From contig NC_054548.1 of assembly GCF_017654505.1 (NCBI RefSeq), forward strand, positions 26,072,969 to 26,136,968: 64,000 nt of DNA. The letters are read 5' to 3'. Under the pieces are notes generated by a model. The model did no database searches. It saw only the letters and a program-made list of their open reading frames with translations, and had not been told where the DNA came from. The DNA comes from Polyodon spathula. Taxonomy: Eukaryota; Chordata; Actinopteri; Acipenseriformes; Polyodontidae. The position numbers and the translations under genes were made by a program. Shown here piece after piece: positions 47,659-60,067 of the stretch (positions are counted from its first letter, which is position 1; each line of letters opens with the position of its first letter).

Positions 47659-48837
47659 GTAAGTACAGGACAATACTGCATATTGTAAAAGCTGTTGTTA
47701 TTCAGAGTGGGGGTGCTTGTTAAATAATAACAGCTGTGTTACTTCCTGCAGAGCCACCCTGAGAGCTATTTGATGTGTGAGAAATCTGGATAAAGTAGTT
47801 ATAATTCAACACCAGATGGTGCTATTTGCCAATAGAAATCTACTTGGTACAGTATCAGATCTGAACAGGGAAGGGACTTAGCTATAGTATCTTGGTTTTT
47901 ACAACCCTGTTGTTTTATACAGTAGCACTGTTTCATATCTGCCTTTTCACCGATGCTGTATCTGTACAGATACAACCACAGTTGCATTTTTCTGTGTGAT
48001 CCTGTTTTCTTTCCTGAATTTGTTTTTTTATTAGACTTTTAAAAAAAATAATACTAAAAAAAAAAAAACTAATGTTTAATCTCTTTTTGTTTGAACTTTC
48101 ACACCTAATTTCTTCATGTGATATTGCTTAATGTTATTTCACATATAGCTGATTTAAATAAATTTGGCCCAAACACTTAATTTATCTGGTACACACATTT
48201 TGAAAATTACAGAATATTTTTTTTGGATGTGAAACATTGCTGAATACATTTGCAGAAACTTTTAATGATTTCCCTCAAAATGTATTATTGATGAAAGTTT
48301 TGTAAGAAGTGAAGGCATATGGTTTTGTATGCTTGTTAAGTAGAAAAATAAGTTTTGACCCTCGACGGGGCAAACACTCATTATCTTCAGTGGAACTTCT
48401 TTCTGGCTTGCACATCTTTAGTAACATACTGAAATTTGCAATTTGTAGAACCATACCTGAAAATTAGATATAAGTCACAGAACACTAAAGGTAATTTTCT
48501 CTTTCAAAAACACTAGATTCTCAGAGTTCCTTATTCAGTGGCTTGGTAGTAGGCTTAAGTTCTTATTGGCATTGTAGGTGATTTTTAAATAGAAGTCTAG
48601 TGCCGTGCCAATCTGGCAAAAATTGCTCTGCAAGATTTTGAGGAGCAAACTTACTTCAAATAAATATAAATAACAATTTTTGAACGGTAGCTACCAGCTT
48701 ACTAATGTAAAACATTATTTGTTATGTTTAGTACCCATATAAATCTTTAAATACATGATTTCTTAAAAAATAGTAATGACAAAGCATTTACAGGTTGTCT
48801 TGTTCCTACTGAAATAGAAGGTGTACCACACATCAAG

Positions 48838-48925
48838 ATTGCAGGAAGAGCTAGAGCAGTACATAAGACAGACCCATAGTGACAATGTGGCTAAGCAACA
48901 GATAGAGGAAAAGAGAATTTCACAG
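48838..48925 (+). pseudogene. DZIP1: DZIP1 coiled-coil exon
   Basis: The frame reads LQEELEQYIRQTHSDNVAKQ then QIEEKRISQ before a GTACAG donor. The true 5' edge is uncertain: an acceptor TTTACAG at 48793 would give an upstream stretch in a different frame, implying another small indel. Coiled-coil character is evident from the charged heptads. Confidence 0.75.
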
Positions 48926-49308
48926 GTACAGCTATATCACAGTCCTAGATTTATCTAAGTACTTAATGTTTAGCTTTCTTTAAACACTTTTAGTGAACTA
49001 TTATTATGTTGTGACAAGCTTATTTGTATTTCAGTTTTCTTTCAATTTGTTTTAATCCATTTTTTTAGTCTAAATACTAAATGAGATCAGCATTGCTTAA
49101 ATTGGACTTTCAAAACTGTACTTAATTGGTTTATACTTAGCTTCATTTACTTGCAGTGTAATTAACTGGCAGTAAAGCAACACCAGAAATGTTATTATTG
49201 TTAGTATTGTTGCGTTGTGTTTGTTTGTGTACTTGGTTAAAAACAGTAGATATTTTACTTAGTAAGACCATCTGATTAATACGTTTTGAACAAAAATCCC
49301 CGTTTTAG

Positions 49309-49455
49309 GATACAAAGGAAGAAGAAACTATAAAGAGATTTGAAAAGTGGAAAGATGAAGAAAAAGACAAGCTTGGAGGAGAAAGAGACAAAATGAGAGA
49401 GATGTTCATTAAAAAATTCAAGGAGTTGTCTACTAAAAACACTGGTTTAGAAAAT
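49309..49455 (+). pseudogene. DZIP1: DZIP1 coiled-coil exon, open
   Basis: The frame reads DTKEEETIKRFEKWKDEEKD, KLGGERDKMREMFIKKFKEL and STKNTGLEN. It matches family KTKEEDFLKLFDRWKEEEKE...MFMKEFKEL. Splice sites are good. No lesion. Confidence 0.93.
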
Positions 49456-49771
49456 GTAAGTGGTTGGAAGAATTGCATACTATTTGTGGAAGTCGTTCTG
49501 TTTGTCTGTATATGGAGTGCAAGTTTTTATATTATTATTTATTTTATCTGTATTTTAATACATGTAGACCTGAGCACCATAGTCCCTCCAGATTATTTTC
49601 TTTCCATCATTTGTCAGTAAGAAGCAGGTTTTGGTCCTGTCAGTGTGTTCTAATCACTTTATTTTAAAATGTAAAATGTAAAACCAGTAGTTGCGGTATA
49701 TGACACTTTATAGTAAAACTGAAATAGTTTTTCCGGTTTTCATTAAAGCTTTTTTTTATTGATATGGTAAG

Positions 49772-49914
49772 GAACTTTTAGAGATGAAGAAGTCCAGTGT
49801 ACAGTTGAAGTCTAACATTGGAGTTCAAAGGAAGACAGAGACACTGAGATTGAAGGGGAGAAAAATAGGTACCATGAGGATCTTCAGAGTCTTAAAGAGC
49901 AGCTTCAAAAACAG
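49772..49914 (+). pseudogene. DZIP1: DZIP1 exon with one-base deletion
   Basis: It starts ELLEMKKSSVQLKSNIGV, matching family EIQKSNMQIKSNIG. One base is missing near 49828 (GTTCA-AAG). The shifted frame then reads KEDRDTEIEGEKNRYHEDLQ and SLKEQLQKQ up to the GTGGGC donor. Confidence 0.9.
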
Positions 49915-50153
49915 GTGGGCTTTTATACTGTGCAGTAATTACGCTGGGATGCTTACTATTATTAGGGAGTGGCGTCGTACACATTATGAGGTCATTGTCA
50001 ACAATGGTATTTTTACAGTGATGTATAGGTTTGAATAGTCTTATTGTATTTTAGATTTTTAGAAGTAAGCAGTAACAGTGCAAATACACAAACCTTTTTT
50101 TTTTTTTAAATAAAAATAAAATAAATAAATAAATAAAACTGGTTTACTTGCAG

Positions 50154-50216
50154 GAGGAAAAGTAGACTGAGAGGATACAGAAAGTTCACAAAGAACATGA
50201 CAAGGAAAAGCATCAG
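50154..50216 (+). pseudogene. DZIP1: DZIP1 exon with nonsense codon
   Basis: The frame reads EEK, TAG (50163-50165), TERIQKVHKEHDKEKHQ. The family has ESKWTARVQAIHQEHKKEK, so tryptophan TGG has become TAG. Confidence 0.92.
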
Positions 50217-51106
50217 GTATTTATCTAAACCCCCAACCTAAGGTAAGATTTTTTATGTTGGCTAACATGAGATTTACAACTTCGGCAGTAATGATTTGTA
50301 GCATAGTATCTGCAGAAACAACCACTGGGGGACAGGGGAGTGTCTAGCAAAAGCCCACCCTTAATATTCACTCGAAGGACCATAAAAGTGTGTGTAGTCT
50401 TTAAATTGAGGTGAAATGTAGGATACGCTGTTGCAGAGCAGGTATTTAGTCACAGTGCTTCTAGGAAAGCAACCTATATAAATAGGCATAGCTTATATAG
50501 CTGCTCTTCCAGTTGCTCCCAGTGGTAGCTGCAACAGCATACATCTTAGTATCTCTAAAAATAAACATGGCCTGTATTTAGCACAATTGACATGGTAATC
50601 GGATGTCACCCTTCTGGTGTAAAGTAGAAAGAAAAAATATACCTATGAGGCAGTTGGTGCAAATAAAATGTGTATTAATATGTGAGCACATGCTGGGATT
50701 CAAGTTAATCATTAATTAGGAATTTAATCCTGGCACAATTGTATAAATTGTATATTGTATATAGAATAGATGCATGAAGCACTCACTCAGGATTAAATGA
50801 GTAAATGAAGTAACAATTGTAAGCGTGCTGGCTTTTAAACCAGCACAATACTTGTCATTGTTTGTTGTCTGTCTGTTTTGTCCATCGCGCCGTTTTGTTT
50901 TACTAATTGTTTTTGTGTTTTGTTTCACTCTGTTTATTTTGCAATAAAACGTGCAAGCCAGCACATTCATATTTGTCACCTCTCAGTACTGTGTGTTATT
51001 CCTGGTCTGACATCACGACCACAATGGTTCATCAGTGATCACTCACGACAGATGGGGCGTCTTTAATACACTGTAGGGTTGACTGATTTTGCCTGCTGTT
51101 TTGTAG

Positions 51107-54100
51107 ATTCAGAGTGACCTGCAGAGGCTCCAGTCTTCACCGTCAGAGGATGAAAAAGTCAGTATCAACTTTTACAGGAAAATAATTAAAGAACTGGGCC
51201 AGAAGCTGAAGAAACAGAATGCGATCATTTGTACTCAGAAAGAACATGTTTGTAATTAGAATCAAGTAGTAGCAAGCAGCCTCCTAATCTAATCTTGTGA
51301 GAGTAACAATACACAGGTTTTTTTGTTGTTGTTGATGATATCAACAGTGTATGTATCCTAATCTTGAGTATTTATTTAATATTAAAACAAACCCCAACTC
51401 ATTCAAAGAAATTCTCAGAATTTTTTTAAGAGATTACGTTTTTTTTCGAACTAATGAAATACAACATTATCTATGGAACAATTTTGATATACTTTTAATT
51501 GTATTTTTTACATAAGCCAATTTGTCAGCCTTAGTAGTTTTTAAGGAAATTGTGTTATTTTTTGTAAAAAATAAAAAAAAAATAATGTTTTGGAAGATAT
51601 AAAGATTGCCTGCTGATTTTAATGTAACTATCATTTAACAAAGCAGAGACTGCATGTGTTTTCATTATTTTTTTAGATTAAAGAACATTATTCAAAACCA
51701 CCAGAAAGGATTACAGAAAATGCTGGTAATTTATTAATTTATTATATGGTTTATTGGGGTCCCCCAGAAAAGGTAATTAGTTTCCAATACACTACCCTGG
51801 CACTCAATGCCAGGTGGGGGGGGGTGGGGGGTCCATCTAGACTATTTTAATTATAGTACTTACTGGTTCAATGCAATGAAAAATAGTTCTGTAATTTTCA
51901 TGCATAAAAGGCTTCAAACAAGTGCTACAACAAAAGAGTTGCTCTCTGAGACATATGCTGCCAACACAGTTTTAGTTCTTTGCTGACATGTTGTCATTTT
52001 TTTATCTTTTAGTACTTACTCCAACACCACAGGCTCCTGTTGCCAAACCAGTGACACATGGTAAGCAGTTTGTAACAACAGAGTCAAACCCCTATATGCA
52101 GAGGCTCTATATAAATGCTTAGGTATGGTTTTCCAGCTTGTCCATCTTTAAATAATGGACCATGTGACTTACAGTAATAATTGCTCCAAGACCTTTGCAG
52201 GTGCTTACTCTTCCCTGATTCTGTGCTGTATAACAATGCTTTATCAACAATGTTACAATATCTTTTACATCTGGGCCTATTTGGGGAAAGAGCCATTATT
52301 CATAGATTAACATCCTCTATCTGTCCCCCTCTCTTTCTGTCTTTCTCGTTTGTGATGTTTTGTGTTTTCCTTGTTGCTAGAGCAAGCATTATCAGAACAT
52401 ATACTGGACCCTATAGAGGAGCTTTCAGAGGAGGATCAAAGTAATAGATACCCAGATCAGAAAGGAAAAAAAAAAACAGTACATGGTTCATACAGTGATA
52501 GCAAATATTTATATTTTCCAAAAGAAGCAGCAGTACAGAACCACAGATTTCTAATTATTTCACTTAGAAATTTGTAAATCATCAAGCATCCAAACAATTC
52601 TGATATGCAGATTTACCATTTATATCATCTCATGGATTTACAAAATATAACATATTGGATTTGAATAAGTTATTCAAAAATGATAACAGTTTGGTTTAGG
52701 TATTATATTAGAATATGTTTAAATGTAATTTATTTGGTGGTAACATTTTAATTTTTTCTTCAATTAAACTAGTTTCCGATTCGACAAACATATTAGAAAA
52801 TGAGACTGATTGCAACCAGCGTCTGATTAGGGCCTTGAAGAAAAATCCTTCATTAACCAATCATAGAGCAGACTGTGGAAAAAAAAATCTGGAATCTCTT
52901 GGTCTGAAACCAGTAAGTAATATTTAAAAGAAAATCAGATACATAAAATGCATGCTGCTGCTCTCAAGAGTTACCAAGAGGATTGGTATATATTAGCAAT
53001 ATTTTAAATATTCTGTATTAAAATTGAGTAAAGACCTTTTGTGATGTTTATTTATAAGATGTTACTAACCCTAATTGAAACGCGCAAGGTTGTAATGACA
53101 CAGAAAAGATTTCAAAAGCATAGTCATACAAATGAAAATGGTGTACTTGGTGAGGTGCTGATGAGGATCACGTGGAGACAGAGCCCCTAAAGTTTTATAT
53201 TAGACGTAAATGTTTATGTTAGAAATGTACACAAGTTTTGCAATGGTATTGTATTTCGTGACACAGAAAATGTGTATTCCATGCAAAAACTGTTTCTTCC
53301 AATGTGTGTGTTTTGTATTAGGGACTCTCCAGTGGCATCTCCAGTGATCGCCTTAATAAAATCATGGTTACAATGGAATCACAAAGTGAAAAGAAAGAAA
53401 AGAAAATGCCTGATTTTCAAAACATCCGAGAATATCTTTCTGATCAATTGAGGATCAAGGCCAAGGAAAGGAGAGCTACACTAAGCTCAGTGTTACAAAT
53501 GTCTACTTTTGACCACCTGTCTTCAGGTAGGGAATACTGTGTTGTGCATGAGTGTCTTTATTCTGGAACTCTCTCTTTATTTAGGTTAACTCATCAGATT
53601 ATGGCGGTTACATCTATGTTGCTGTGTTTACTTTTTTTTTTTATTAGATAAGCAGAAGAAAAGCAGATCAAATAGTTTGCCAACAAGTCAGATGCTACAA
53701 ATGATGTCAAAATCAATCAAGAAGCTGTCGCCACAGCCTGTGTTTCGAACAAAGAAGCTAGCTCCAAAAATATCCACACCAAAGTAAGCAACATTGGAAA
53801 TTATTTTGGAATAAAGAGTCACACGATTGAATTACATTTTTTCAAATAATTGTCATATTTGTCTAGCATAGTTTTTATATACAGTGCTATTATAATCTTT
53901 TTTCCATGGACATCATGATTTTTTGCATTTAAATCAGATGCCTAGTTAATAATAATAATTATATAAAATAATATATTCTTTAGAACTCCTCCATTCAGCT
54001 CAGAAGAAGACTCAGAAGGTGAATCCTTTCGAAAACCTCACAAAGAGCCTGAAGTTATCCTGTCAAAAACTCCAGTTCCCACTAGCATTAAAACAATGGT

Positions 54101-54624
54101 CAAGTCTGTTGAGAGTGACTGGACAGAGGAAAGTGAGATGGAAGAGATTGATCCCAAATGGCTGCAAGGTTGTAAAAAAGAAGCCACAGAAACAAACTTA
54201 CAGAGTAAGTATCTTAGTGTGATGAAGCAGATTCATAAGCTGTACACATTCTGCCATTCCAGATAATTTTAGGGTCACTCGGTAACACTCATTATTAAAG
54301 TGTAACGGCACAGGATTAGCAGTGGAATTCATAGGAATTTGCAACCATTATTGTAACTGATCATTGCGTATAAAGTAAATTAATGGATTTTTGTTACATA
54401 AAAAATCTAAATGTATCAACTAAAGGAAATACAGAGAAGGTCTTTACCATTAACTCTCCTTTTTGTGTATACATGCATGTAGTGTTTTGGAAGGTACTAA
54501 TATCAAAGAAATGATTGGAGATATTGAAAAACAACTAGCCATTCGAGGAGCCAAGAAAAAGCCAGTTGGCAGTGTAGACGCATTACAAGTTCCAAAAAGA
54601 AAAGAGGTGATTCAAGAACTGAAG
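51107..54624 (+). pseudogene. DZIP1: DZIP1 central exons, reading frame preserved
   Basis: Eight exons (51107-51247 to 54494-54624) join in correct phase without a stop. Landmarks: INFYRKIIKELGQKLKKQNA, ALSEHILDPIEELSEEDQ, ETDCNQRLIRALKKNPSLTN, MPDFQNIREYLSDQL, SLPTSQMLQMMSKSIKKLSP, TPPFSSEEDSEGESF and PVGSVDALQVPKRKEVIQEL. They match the vertebrate DZIP1 middle region including the EPIEELSEEE and TTPPFSSEEE motifs. An in-frame methionine start could in principle make a truncated product, but no promoter evidence exists. Confidence 0.9.
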
Positions 54625-55201
54625 GTAAGAATTATGAGATACCAGTATGAGAATAGATGCACTACTTTGGATCATTTGAAATTGAGCCATTAGTTGTTCT
54701 AACGTATGAAAACTGTACAAATTTTAACAACACATATTGTTCCCAAGATCTGGAGGTGTTATAATGGTAGGCAACTCCTGTGATTCATGACTTTTGTGGC
54801 TGTTTATTTGTTTTAGATACACTGACAAAATCCGAGAAGGTTAAGCATACCAAAACTGAAAATGACCAACAACAAATTGTCAACAATGATTACTTACAGT
54901 CACGCTGGCCTACAAACTGATAGTGCTTGTTGATTACTATCTGATTAATCTAAAGGTATGCTGCATTACCAACTTCAAAGGGCAAGGATATCTGTAGGGT
55001 TGCACATTTCCTCCAATGTGACTCTGACAACTCCCTGGGGGTTGGCAATGGAGCATGCTGTGTCATGTCATTTCTAGAACAAAGATTGTGCTTAACTGTT
55101 TATTACACATAAAAGAAAATAGGATCACAAAACAAAACAAAAAGCGTTGATCACTGTAGATAACATTTCCCTTGCAGCCCTTATTTGTTAGTAGTTTTCA
55201 G

Positions 55202-55369
55202 AAGTAGATAATGATGACTGGGATATTTCTTCTTTAGAAGAAGATAAGCTTCCAGTTGCAAAACTTGAGAAAGGCCAGCCTGCTTTCACAGTCAGAAAGA
55301 GCTTTGAGTCAAATTCATCTACTAATACCAGTGCCTGGGTCCCTTCAACCGCGAAAGGAGTTAAAAAAA
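55202..55369 (+). pseudogene. DZIP1: DZIP1 exon near C terminus
   Basis: The frame reads EVDNDDWDISSLEEDKLPVA, KLEKGQPAFTVRKSFESNSS and TNTSAWVPSTAKGVKK, like family VEDEDWDISSLEEE. The open phase needs one extra base from the previous exon, but the exon ending at 54624 supplies none. One base was probably lost at the boundary, or an exon is missing. Confidence 0.88.
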
Positions 55370-55417
55370 GTAAGTGGCTACTACAGAATAACCTTATGGT
55401 TATATGTACAGTTGACC

Positions 55418-55420
55418 CCT

Positions 55421-55472
<52 letters not shown>
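55418..55472. repeat. (CT)n(AT)n microsatellite
   Basis: CT dinucleotides followed by alternating AT, in the last DZIP1 intron, next to a 5S-like fragment. Confidence 0.97.
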
Positions 55473-55475
<3 letters not shown>

Positions 55476-55493
55476 CTATGAGCTTAACATGCA

Positions 55494-55572
55494 GCCTACA
55501 GCACTCAGTATTCCCAGGTGGGTCTCCCATCCAAGTACTAACCAAGCCCAACATTGCTTTGCTTAAGCATTG
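55494..55572 (-). pseudogene. 5S rRNA-derived fragment
   Basis: The plus strand reads GCCTACAGCACTCAGTATTC, CCAGGTGGGTCTCCCATCC and AAGTACTAACCAAGCCCAAC, the reverse complement of the 3' two thirds of vertebrate 5S rRNA, including the pol III C-box region and part of the A box. The 5' third is missing and there are scattered changes. It could be a 5S pseudogene or the head of a 5S-derived SINE. It lies in the last DZIP1 intron. Confidence 0.9.
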
Positions 55573-56387
55573 CATGGTAAGTTCAATTTGAAGAGCTTTT
55601 TGCCGTCAGAGATGTTGCCCAGCGGTCACTATAAGGAAGTAGATCTTCTTGACCCCCACCCCTTCTCTCATGGTATAAGAGTGTTTTTTCGTAAGCACAT
55701 TGGGTAGACAGGAGGACTGCGAAGCTGAGCGGTTCTGTCACCCAAAGTGCAAAACTTATTGTACATTATAAAGTCTTAGTTAATACTGGTATCCATGTAT
55801 TAAAATTTGTGGTAGACACCTTGTATGGGACATTTGTTTTCATTTCTTTATGGTTATGGAAACAAGTAACAGAAAATATAAGTAAAACTGTAAAACTGTT
55901 TTATTAGCGAGATGTCTGATGTAAAATTGTAAAAACTGTGTCCTAAAATTAGTAGTGCTGTAAACCAAGTGTTATATTTCATTTAAAAATGCAGTAGTGT
56001 TTATACAGTTTAATAAGAAACAGAGACTCATCACAAGGAGCTATGTCGTAAGTTTGGACTTGAGGAGAAAAAGCTCCTTCAGTGAGAGCGAGCTGGAACC
56101 CTAGTGCATTATTACATCTCTAATACGCTACAGTTTTAATCTCACTGGGATTTTTTTCTATAAAAATTCATACTAAGACAATGCACCCGATTCTATTGTT
56201 GAAACTGAAACAAAAGTACTTATCAGGAACATCTGGGGCAAGAAGGCAAAGACATCTGTATGTGGGGTTCTCAGTGACCCAAATCAGAGTTAATATATAC
56301 AAATCCCAGTCAGGTTGCTCACCTCCAGTGTATCACTTAATGTGGAATGACCGAGTAATGCAAGTTTCTTTCAATTGATTGTTGTAG

Positions 56388-56482
56388 CAGGACTTCCAGA
56401 AGGAGACACTACAAGCACTTTCACAAGCAGCCTGGTGACTGTCACTGACTGGAGTGAAACTTCAGAAATAGAACAAATCTAG
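56388..56482 (+). pseudogene. DZIP1: DZIP1 last exon, open
   Basis: After GTTGTAG the frame reads GLPEGDTTSTFTSSLVTVTD then WSETSEIEQI and TAG (56480-56482). The vertebrate protein ends SSLVTVTDWSDTSDV, so the C terminus is conserved. Phase agrees with the preceding exon. Confidence 0.93.
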
Positions 56483-59110
56483 ATGGGTTATTTGCCATGT
56501 AAGAAAATGAATATTGCACTTGCACATTCTGAAATCTGATTCAGCGATATATAAGCTTTGTAGTGCCTTAAATTCAGTAGGTTTTAACTACCTAGCCATA
56601 AACACAAGGTACTTAAATTCTGTGGTATTTTAAGTGTGTTCTTTATGCCTCACACAGATTTATTAGCAGGTTTATTTATATAGGGGCCTAGTTACTCTTG
56701 TGGGAAATCAGAAAGCAAATTGCCCCTTCCATAGTAATTGTATTACATGGGTAATTTGCCCACAGTGTAAAATTGGGCCCAGTGTCACAGCTAAGACACA
56801 GTCTCATAGTAACTGCCAATACAGTGATCATTCACTTGTCTAATACTTTTAAAAAGAAATACATTCAATACCAGTTTTAGTATTTTTTCTATACTGTTAA
56901 TAGCAAAACTGCCAAATTTCTTATAAAATAGCCATGGTGTATAGTCCACTAAAATACAACAGGCTTATCAGATTTCAAATTAAATCACAGCGCAAACTTA
57001 AAAGTATGTCATTTGATTACAGGTACTTCAGGAGGTAGGAAACTTTAATAGTATTCTCTACTTTCATTTGCTACCTACTGTCCACTGTTCTATTTTAATC
57101 ACATTCGAACACGTTTAGAAATGCATTCTGTGATAAACTGCCAGTACAGATTATGTCCCATGTTGGGTAGATGAGGTTAAAACCTCTATAACCACTAATG
57201 CAGATGAGCTTGGCTCTTTTGCATGGTGGTTAAGATGCTGGTTTGGGACAATTGAGATTTTCAACCCAGCCAGTACATTTTATTAATGAAAAAGGCTATG
57301 AATTAAAACATAGAAAATATGTCAATAAATAGCACATATGTAATTGTCTCAGAGTGTCTCAACATGTGTTGTATGGTTAGTTTGGTTCTCAAATTGCATT
57401 TGAGATTGTCTAGTTTTTTTTTTTTTTCATTTATTAATTTTTTCATGTTAAGGATGTTGTTATGTGTGTATTTGTTTTGCAGGTTTTATAAAATCCTGAC
57501 TATAGCCTTTAAGGAATATATGTGGCTAGTGGCACACTGCTAAATTTGAATGGTTAATACAAGAATTGTGTTTGCAGAATTTAAAGATGTATAATTTATA
57601 CTTTTTTTTTTAATAAATTGATTTATATCATTAGATAAAACTTGTCTACATTAATTTCTACCAGACACCCCTATTGTGTTGCATCTTATCCCAGCAGTGG
57701 GGCAGGTTAAGCAAGTTCTTATGGTTTTAATCAAGAACACAAACCAAGGATAGCAGTGAAAACACTATTTGTCAATAAGTAAGCAACCTGAATAGAGGAC
57801 TAAATTATCATGTTCCCCATGTGCATTATGCTAGGGCAAAAACAAAGCAACATTATCATTTCATGATACACAAACATACTTTACATTGGATTGAAATGTT
57901 CAGATTTTAGCATGGCTTGATGTCAAACCTCGATTGAGAAGCTACGGGTAAGCTTGGGGTATAACCTATTCCAGAGTTTCTTTCATGGTGTGCCTGTGTC
58001 ACAGATCTGGCAGAGGTTACCCCCCCCATTGCACAAGCCCAATTCATTCCATGTACATTTCCCAGGCTAGCGGCTTGAGAATCGTTCACAAAAAGACGTG
58101 TTTATTGTCCATTGGAAGTTTCTTCTTTTCTTCATATTTGATAAAATGGTGGTAATTATTGGTGTTCTATTACCACTGTTAATGAGTATTTTGTTTATTG
58201 ACTACAAAGCCAGCATCTAAAAAAAAGATTACTGGTGTAAGAGATTAGGTTAAAAGCTAAAACAAATTACGTAGTGTTTACAAAAATGCATTCAACATTC
58301 CTGTAACCACTGTTGAACCTACTAAAATATATTTTGCAACACAATCCTGAATGATATTTTTGTTCATTTAAAATCAAAAGCATTTCTTAACTTTTACTCT
58401 GGAGCATTTAGCATTAGAGAGAGGATATCCATAGTGAATCCAAAGCTAGTGCAACAGTGCTGATGCTATTATTGAAATAATGGCTGTTGTGGGAAATGTA
58501 AACCAGCAGTGTTAATAAAGAAAACACATTGCTAAATGGCAGAAGAAAAGTATTTGGCCAACACTGGTGGGGTGTTATTGGGGAAAAAATTGTTACAGCA
58601 ATGTATACATTATGGTGTATATTTTTGGTAAATATTTACAGTAATGTAATATATAAAAAATATATAGAAAAATTATATTTCCATGGATATCAAACTAGCA
58701 AACCAACCTTATTTCAATATGTGCACTGCAAGCACTCGTGACCATACGTATATAATAGAATTGACTATACATTTGAAATCTGTTCAGAGAAAGATCATTG
58801 CTAATACTTGGAAACCTTTGGACATCTAAGTGTTTCTAATACTCAAGTCAACTAACTTAAGCTTGCCATGCCTAATTTAGGGTGGGACAGCAAAGGGCCT
58901 CTTTACAAAATAAGTTCTCCATGAACTTGCATTACAGATAAAGAGTAACTTGTATGTCGAGACTTCCAGGACTAAGCAGTATGCAAACTCTTTACAATTC
59001 AAAGTCAAGGTGAAATAACTGTACAGCACATTGTGAACAAACCCAGTCCTCCAGCTTTCTTCTTCCTACTAAATGTGGGCAGCTCTGTCAACCTGTTTTG
59101 ATTTACTTTG
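56483..59110. other. DZIP1-CLDN10 convergent spacer
   Basis: AT-rich sequence. CLDN10 exons 3-5 would be expected on the minus strand between here and 61.65 kb, but I could not find the fourth transmembrane segment (ELGAALFIGWA) or the YV terminus. A poly(T) run lies at 57415-57427. No transposon ends recognised. Confidence 0.45.
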
Positions 59111-59741
59111 TGTGGTTGGGCAGCTGCAGTGGGTGACGTCAGAACAGAAACAGGAAATAAACGACAGAGAGGTGGAGTTTGGTGGAGCTTGGTGGAGCTG
59201 AGGGAATGGTTCCGCTCAGCATTTAATAAATGAACAGCCAGCAAATAAACGGTTGTAACAACGCAAAAACACAGGACATGGCACATTCGCTAAAACAAGA
59301 GAGACAAACAAAACGGACTAACACTACACAAAACACGGTGAGCAGATATTTTAACTTTACGGTATTATTTTATTATTTATTTATTACCTCCGTCTCCAAT
59401 CCTGTTCTCCACTCACCGAACATCCAACTCCGAGTGGATGAAAACATGCAGCTTTTATGCAGCTGTACTGTGACTTGATTGCTAATCAATCATTCAATTG
59501 GAGTCGTGGTACAACTGCACATGAATTAATAAAGTGCAATTCCCCGTGCTCACATATTATTACGTTTTACTTGCACGTGAAGTGCTGTGCAATCCTCGTG
59601 CCTAAATACAAATATACATTTTAAACACTTGTGCGCAAAACCCACATTATATCCTGTGTACCAATGACTATACACCAACATTAACACACAACATGCAACA
59701 TACAACACAGAAATACACATGGGTGGGGCAACATTGCCACA
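59111..59741 (-). repeat. LTR-like block, 631 bp (tentative)
   Basis: In minus orientation it runs TGTGGCAATGTTGCCCC to CAACCACA, with short inverted TGTGG/CCACA ends, a TATA-like CATAAAAG and an ATTAAA signal in the usual order. No target duplication, primer site or internal region was found, so it may be a rearranged solo LTR. Confidence 0.5.
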
Positions 59742-60067
59742 AATGGTCAGTGAATCAAATTAATGTGTGTAAAGTAATAATAATTGTGCTAATAAAACAT
59801 CAAGTACCACTACAAAATGCTACAACTGTACAATAGATGTAAGTGAATCTCACTAATTCTGCATTCATGGATATTTTTATGTGAGCTTTTTGTGTCCAGA
59901 TTCAATCTTTAAGCCCGAGGGCCAAGATATGCTTATCCTCCTGCAGGATATTTGCAAGCCATGCAGCAGTAGAACCCTGACATGAGTTTGGTGTTCTGCA
60001 TTAGCTGTGCACCAAACACCGCTTGCACTAGTTATAACGTTAATAGTGCAGCGGCTTGCGTTCACCC

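Larger units (their letters stand above)
47575..56482 (+). pseudogene. DZIP1: DZIP1 (ciliary zinc-finger protein) decayed copy, 5' end missing
   Basis: DZIP1 is a C2H2-finger, coiled-coil protein of the centriole/ciliary base needed for ciliogenesis and Hedgehog signalling. Exons read: 47575-47658 (finger), to 48925, 49309-49455, 49772-49914, 50154-50216, 51107-51247, 51677-51725, 52013-52060, 52381-52440, 52773-52912, 53322-53526, 53648-53783, 53984-54204, 54494-54624, 55202-55369 and 56388-56482. The gene ends in SLVTVTDWSETSE...I then TAG, like the vertebrate C terminus. Most phases join correctly. Lesions: one-base losses in the finger exon and in 49772-49914, TAG at 50163-50165, and a phase clash between 54624 and 55202. 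The N-terminal exons were not found. From 51107 on almost everything is open, so inactivation seems recent or a 3' product could once have persisted. Confidence 0.93.

Noticed and set aside
54817..54920. Candidate extra DZIP1 exon after TTTTAG (TLTKSEKVKHTKTEND)
   Set aside because: Wrong phase with the preceding exon and no convincing match to the DZIP1 order of motifs; it has no clear donor.
51107..56482. A functional shortened DZIP1 gene starting at an internal methionine
   Set aside because: The frame is mostly open, but there is no promoter evidence and the phase clash before 55202 would break it; kept only as a possibility under findings.
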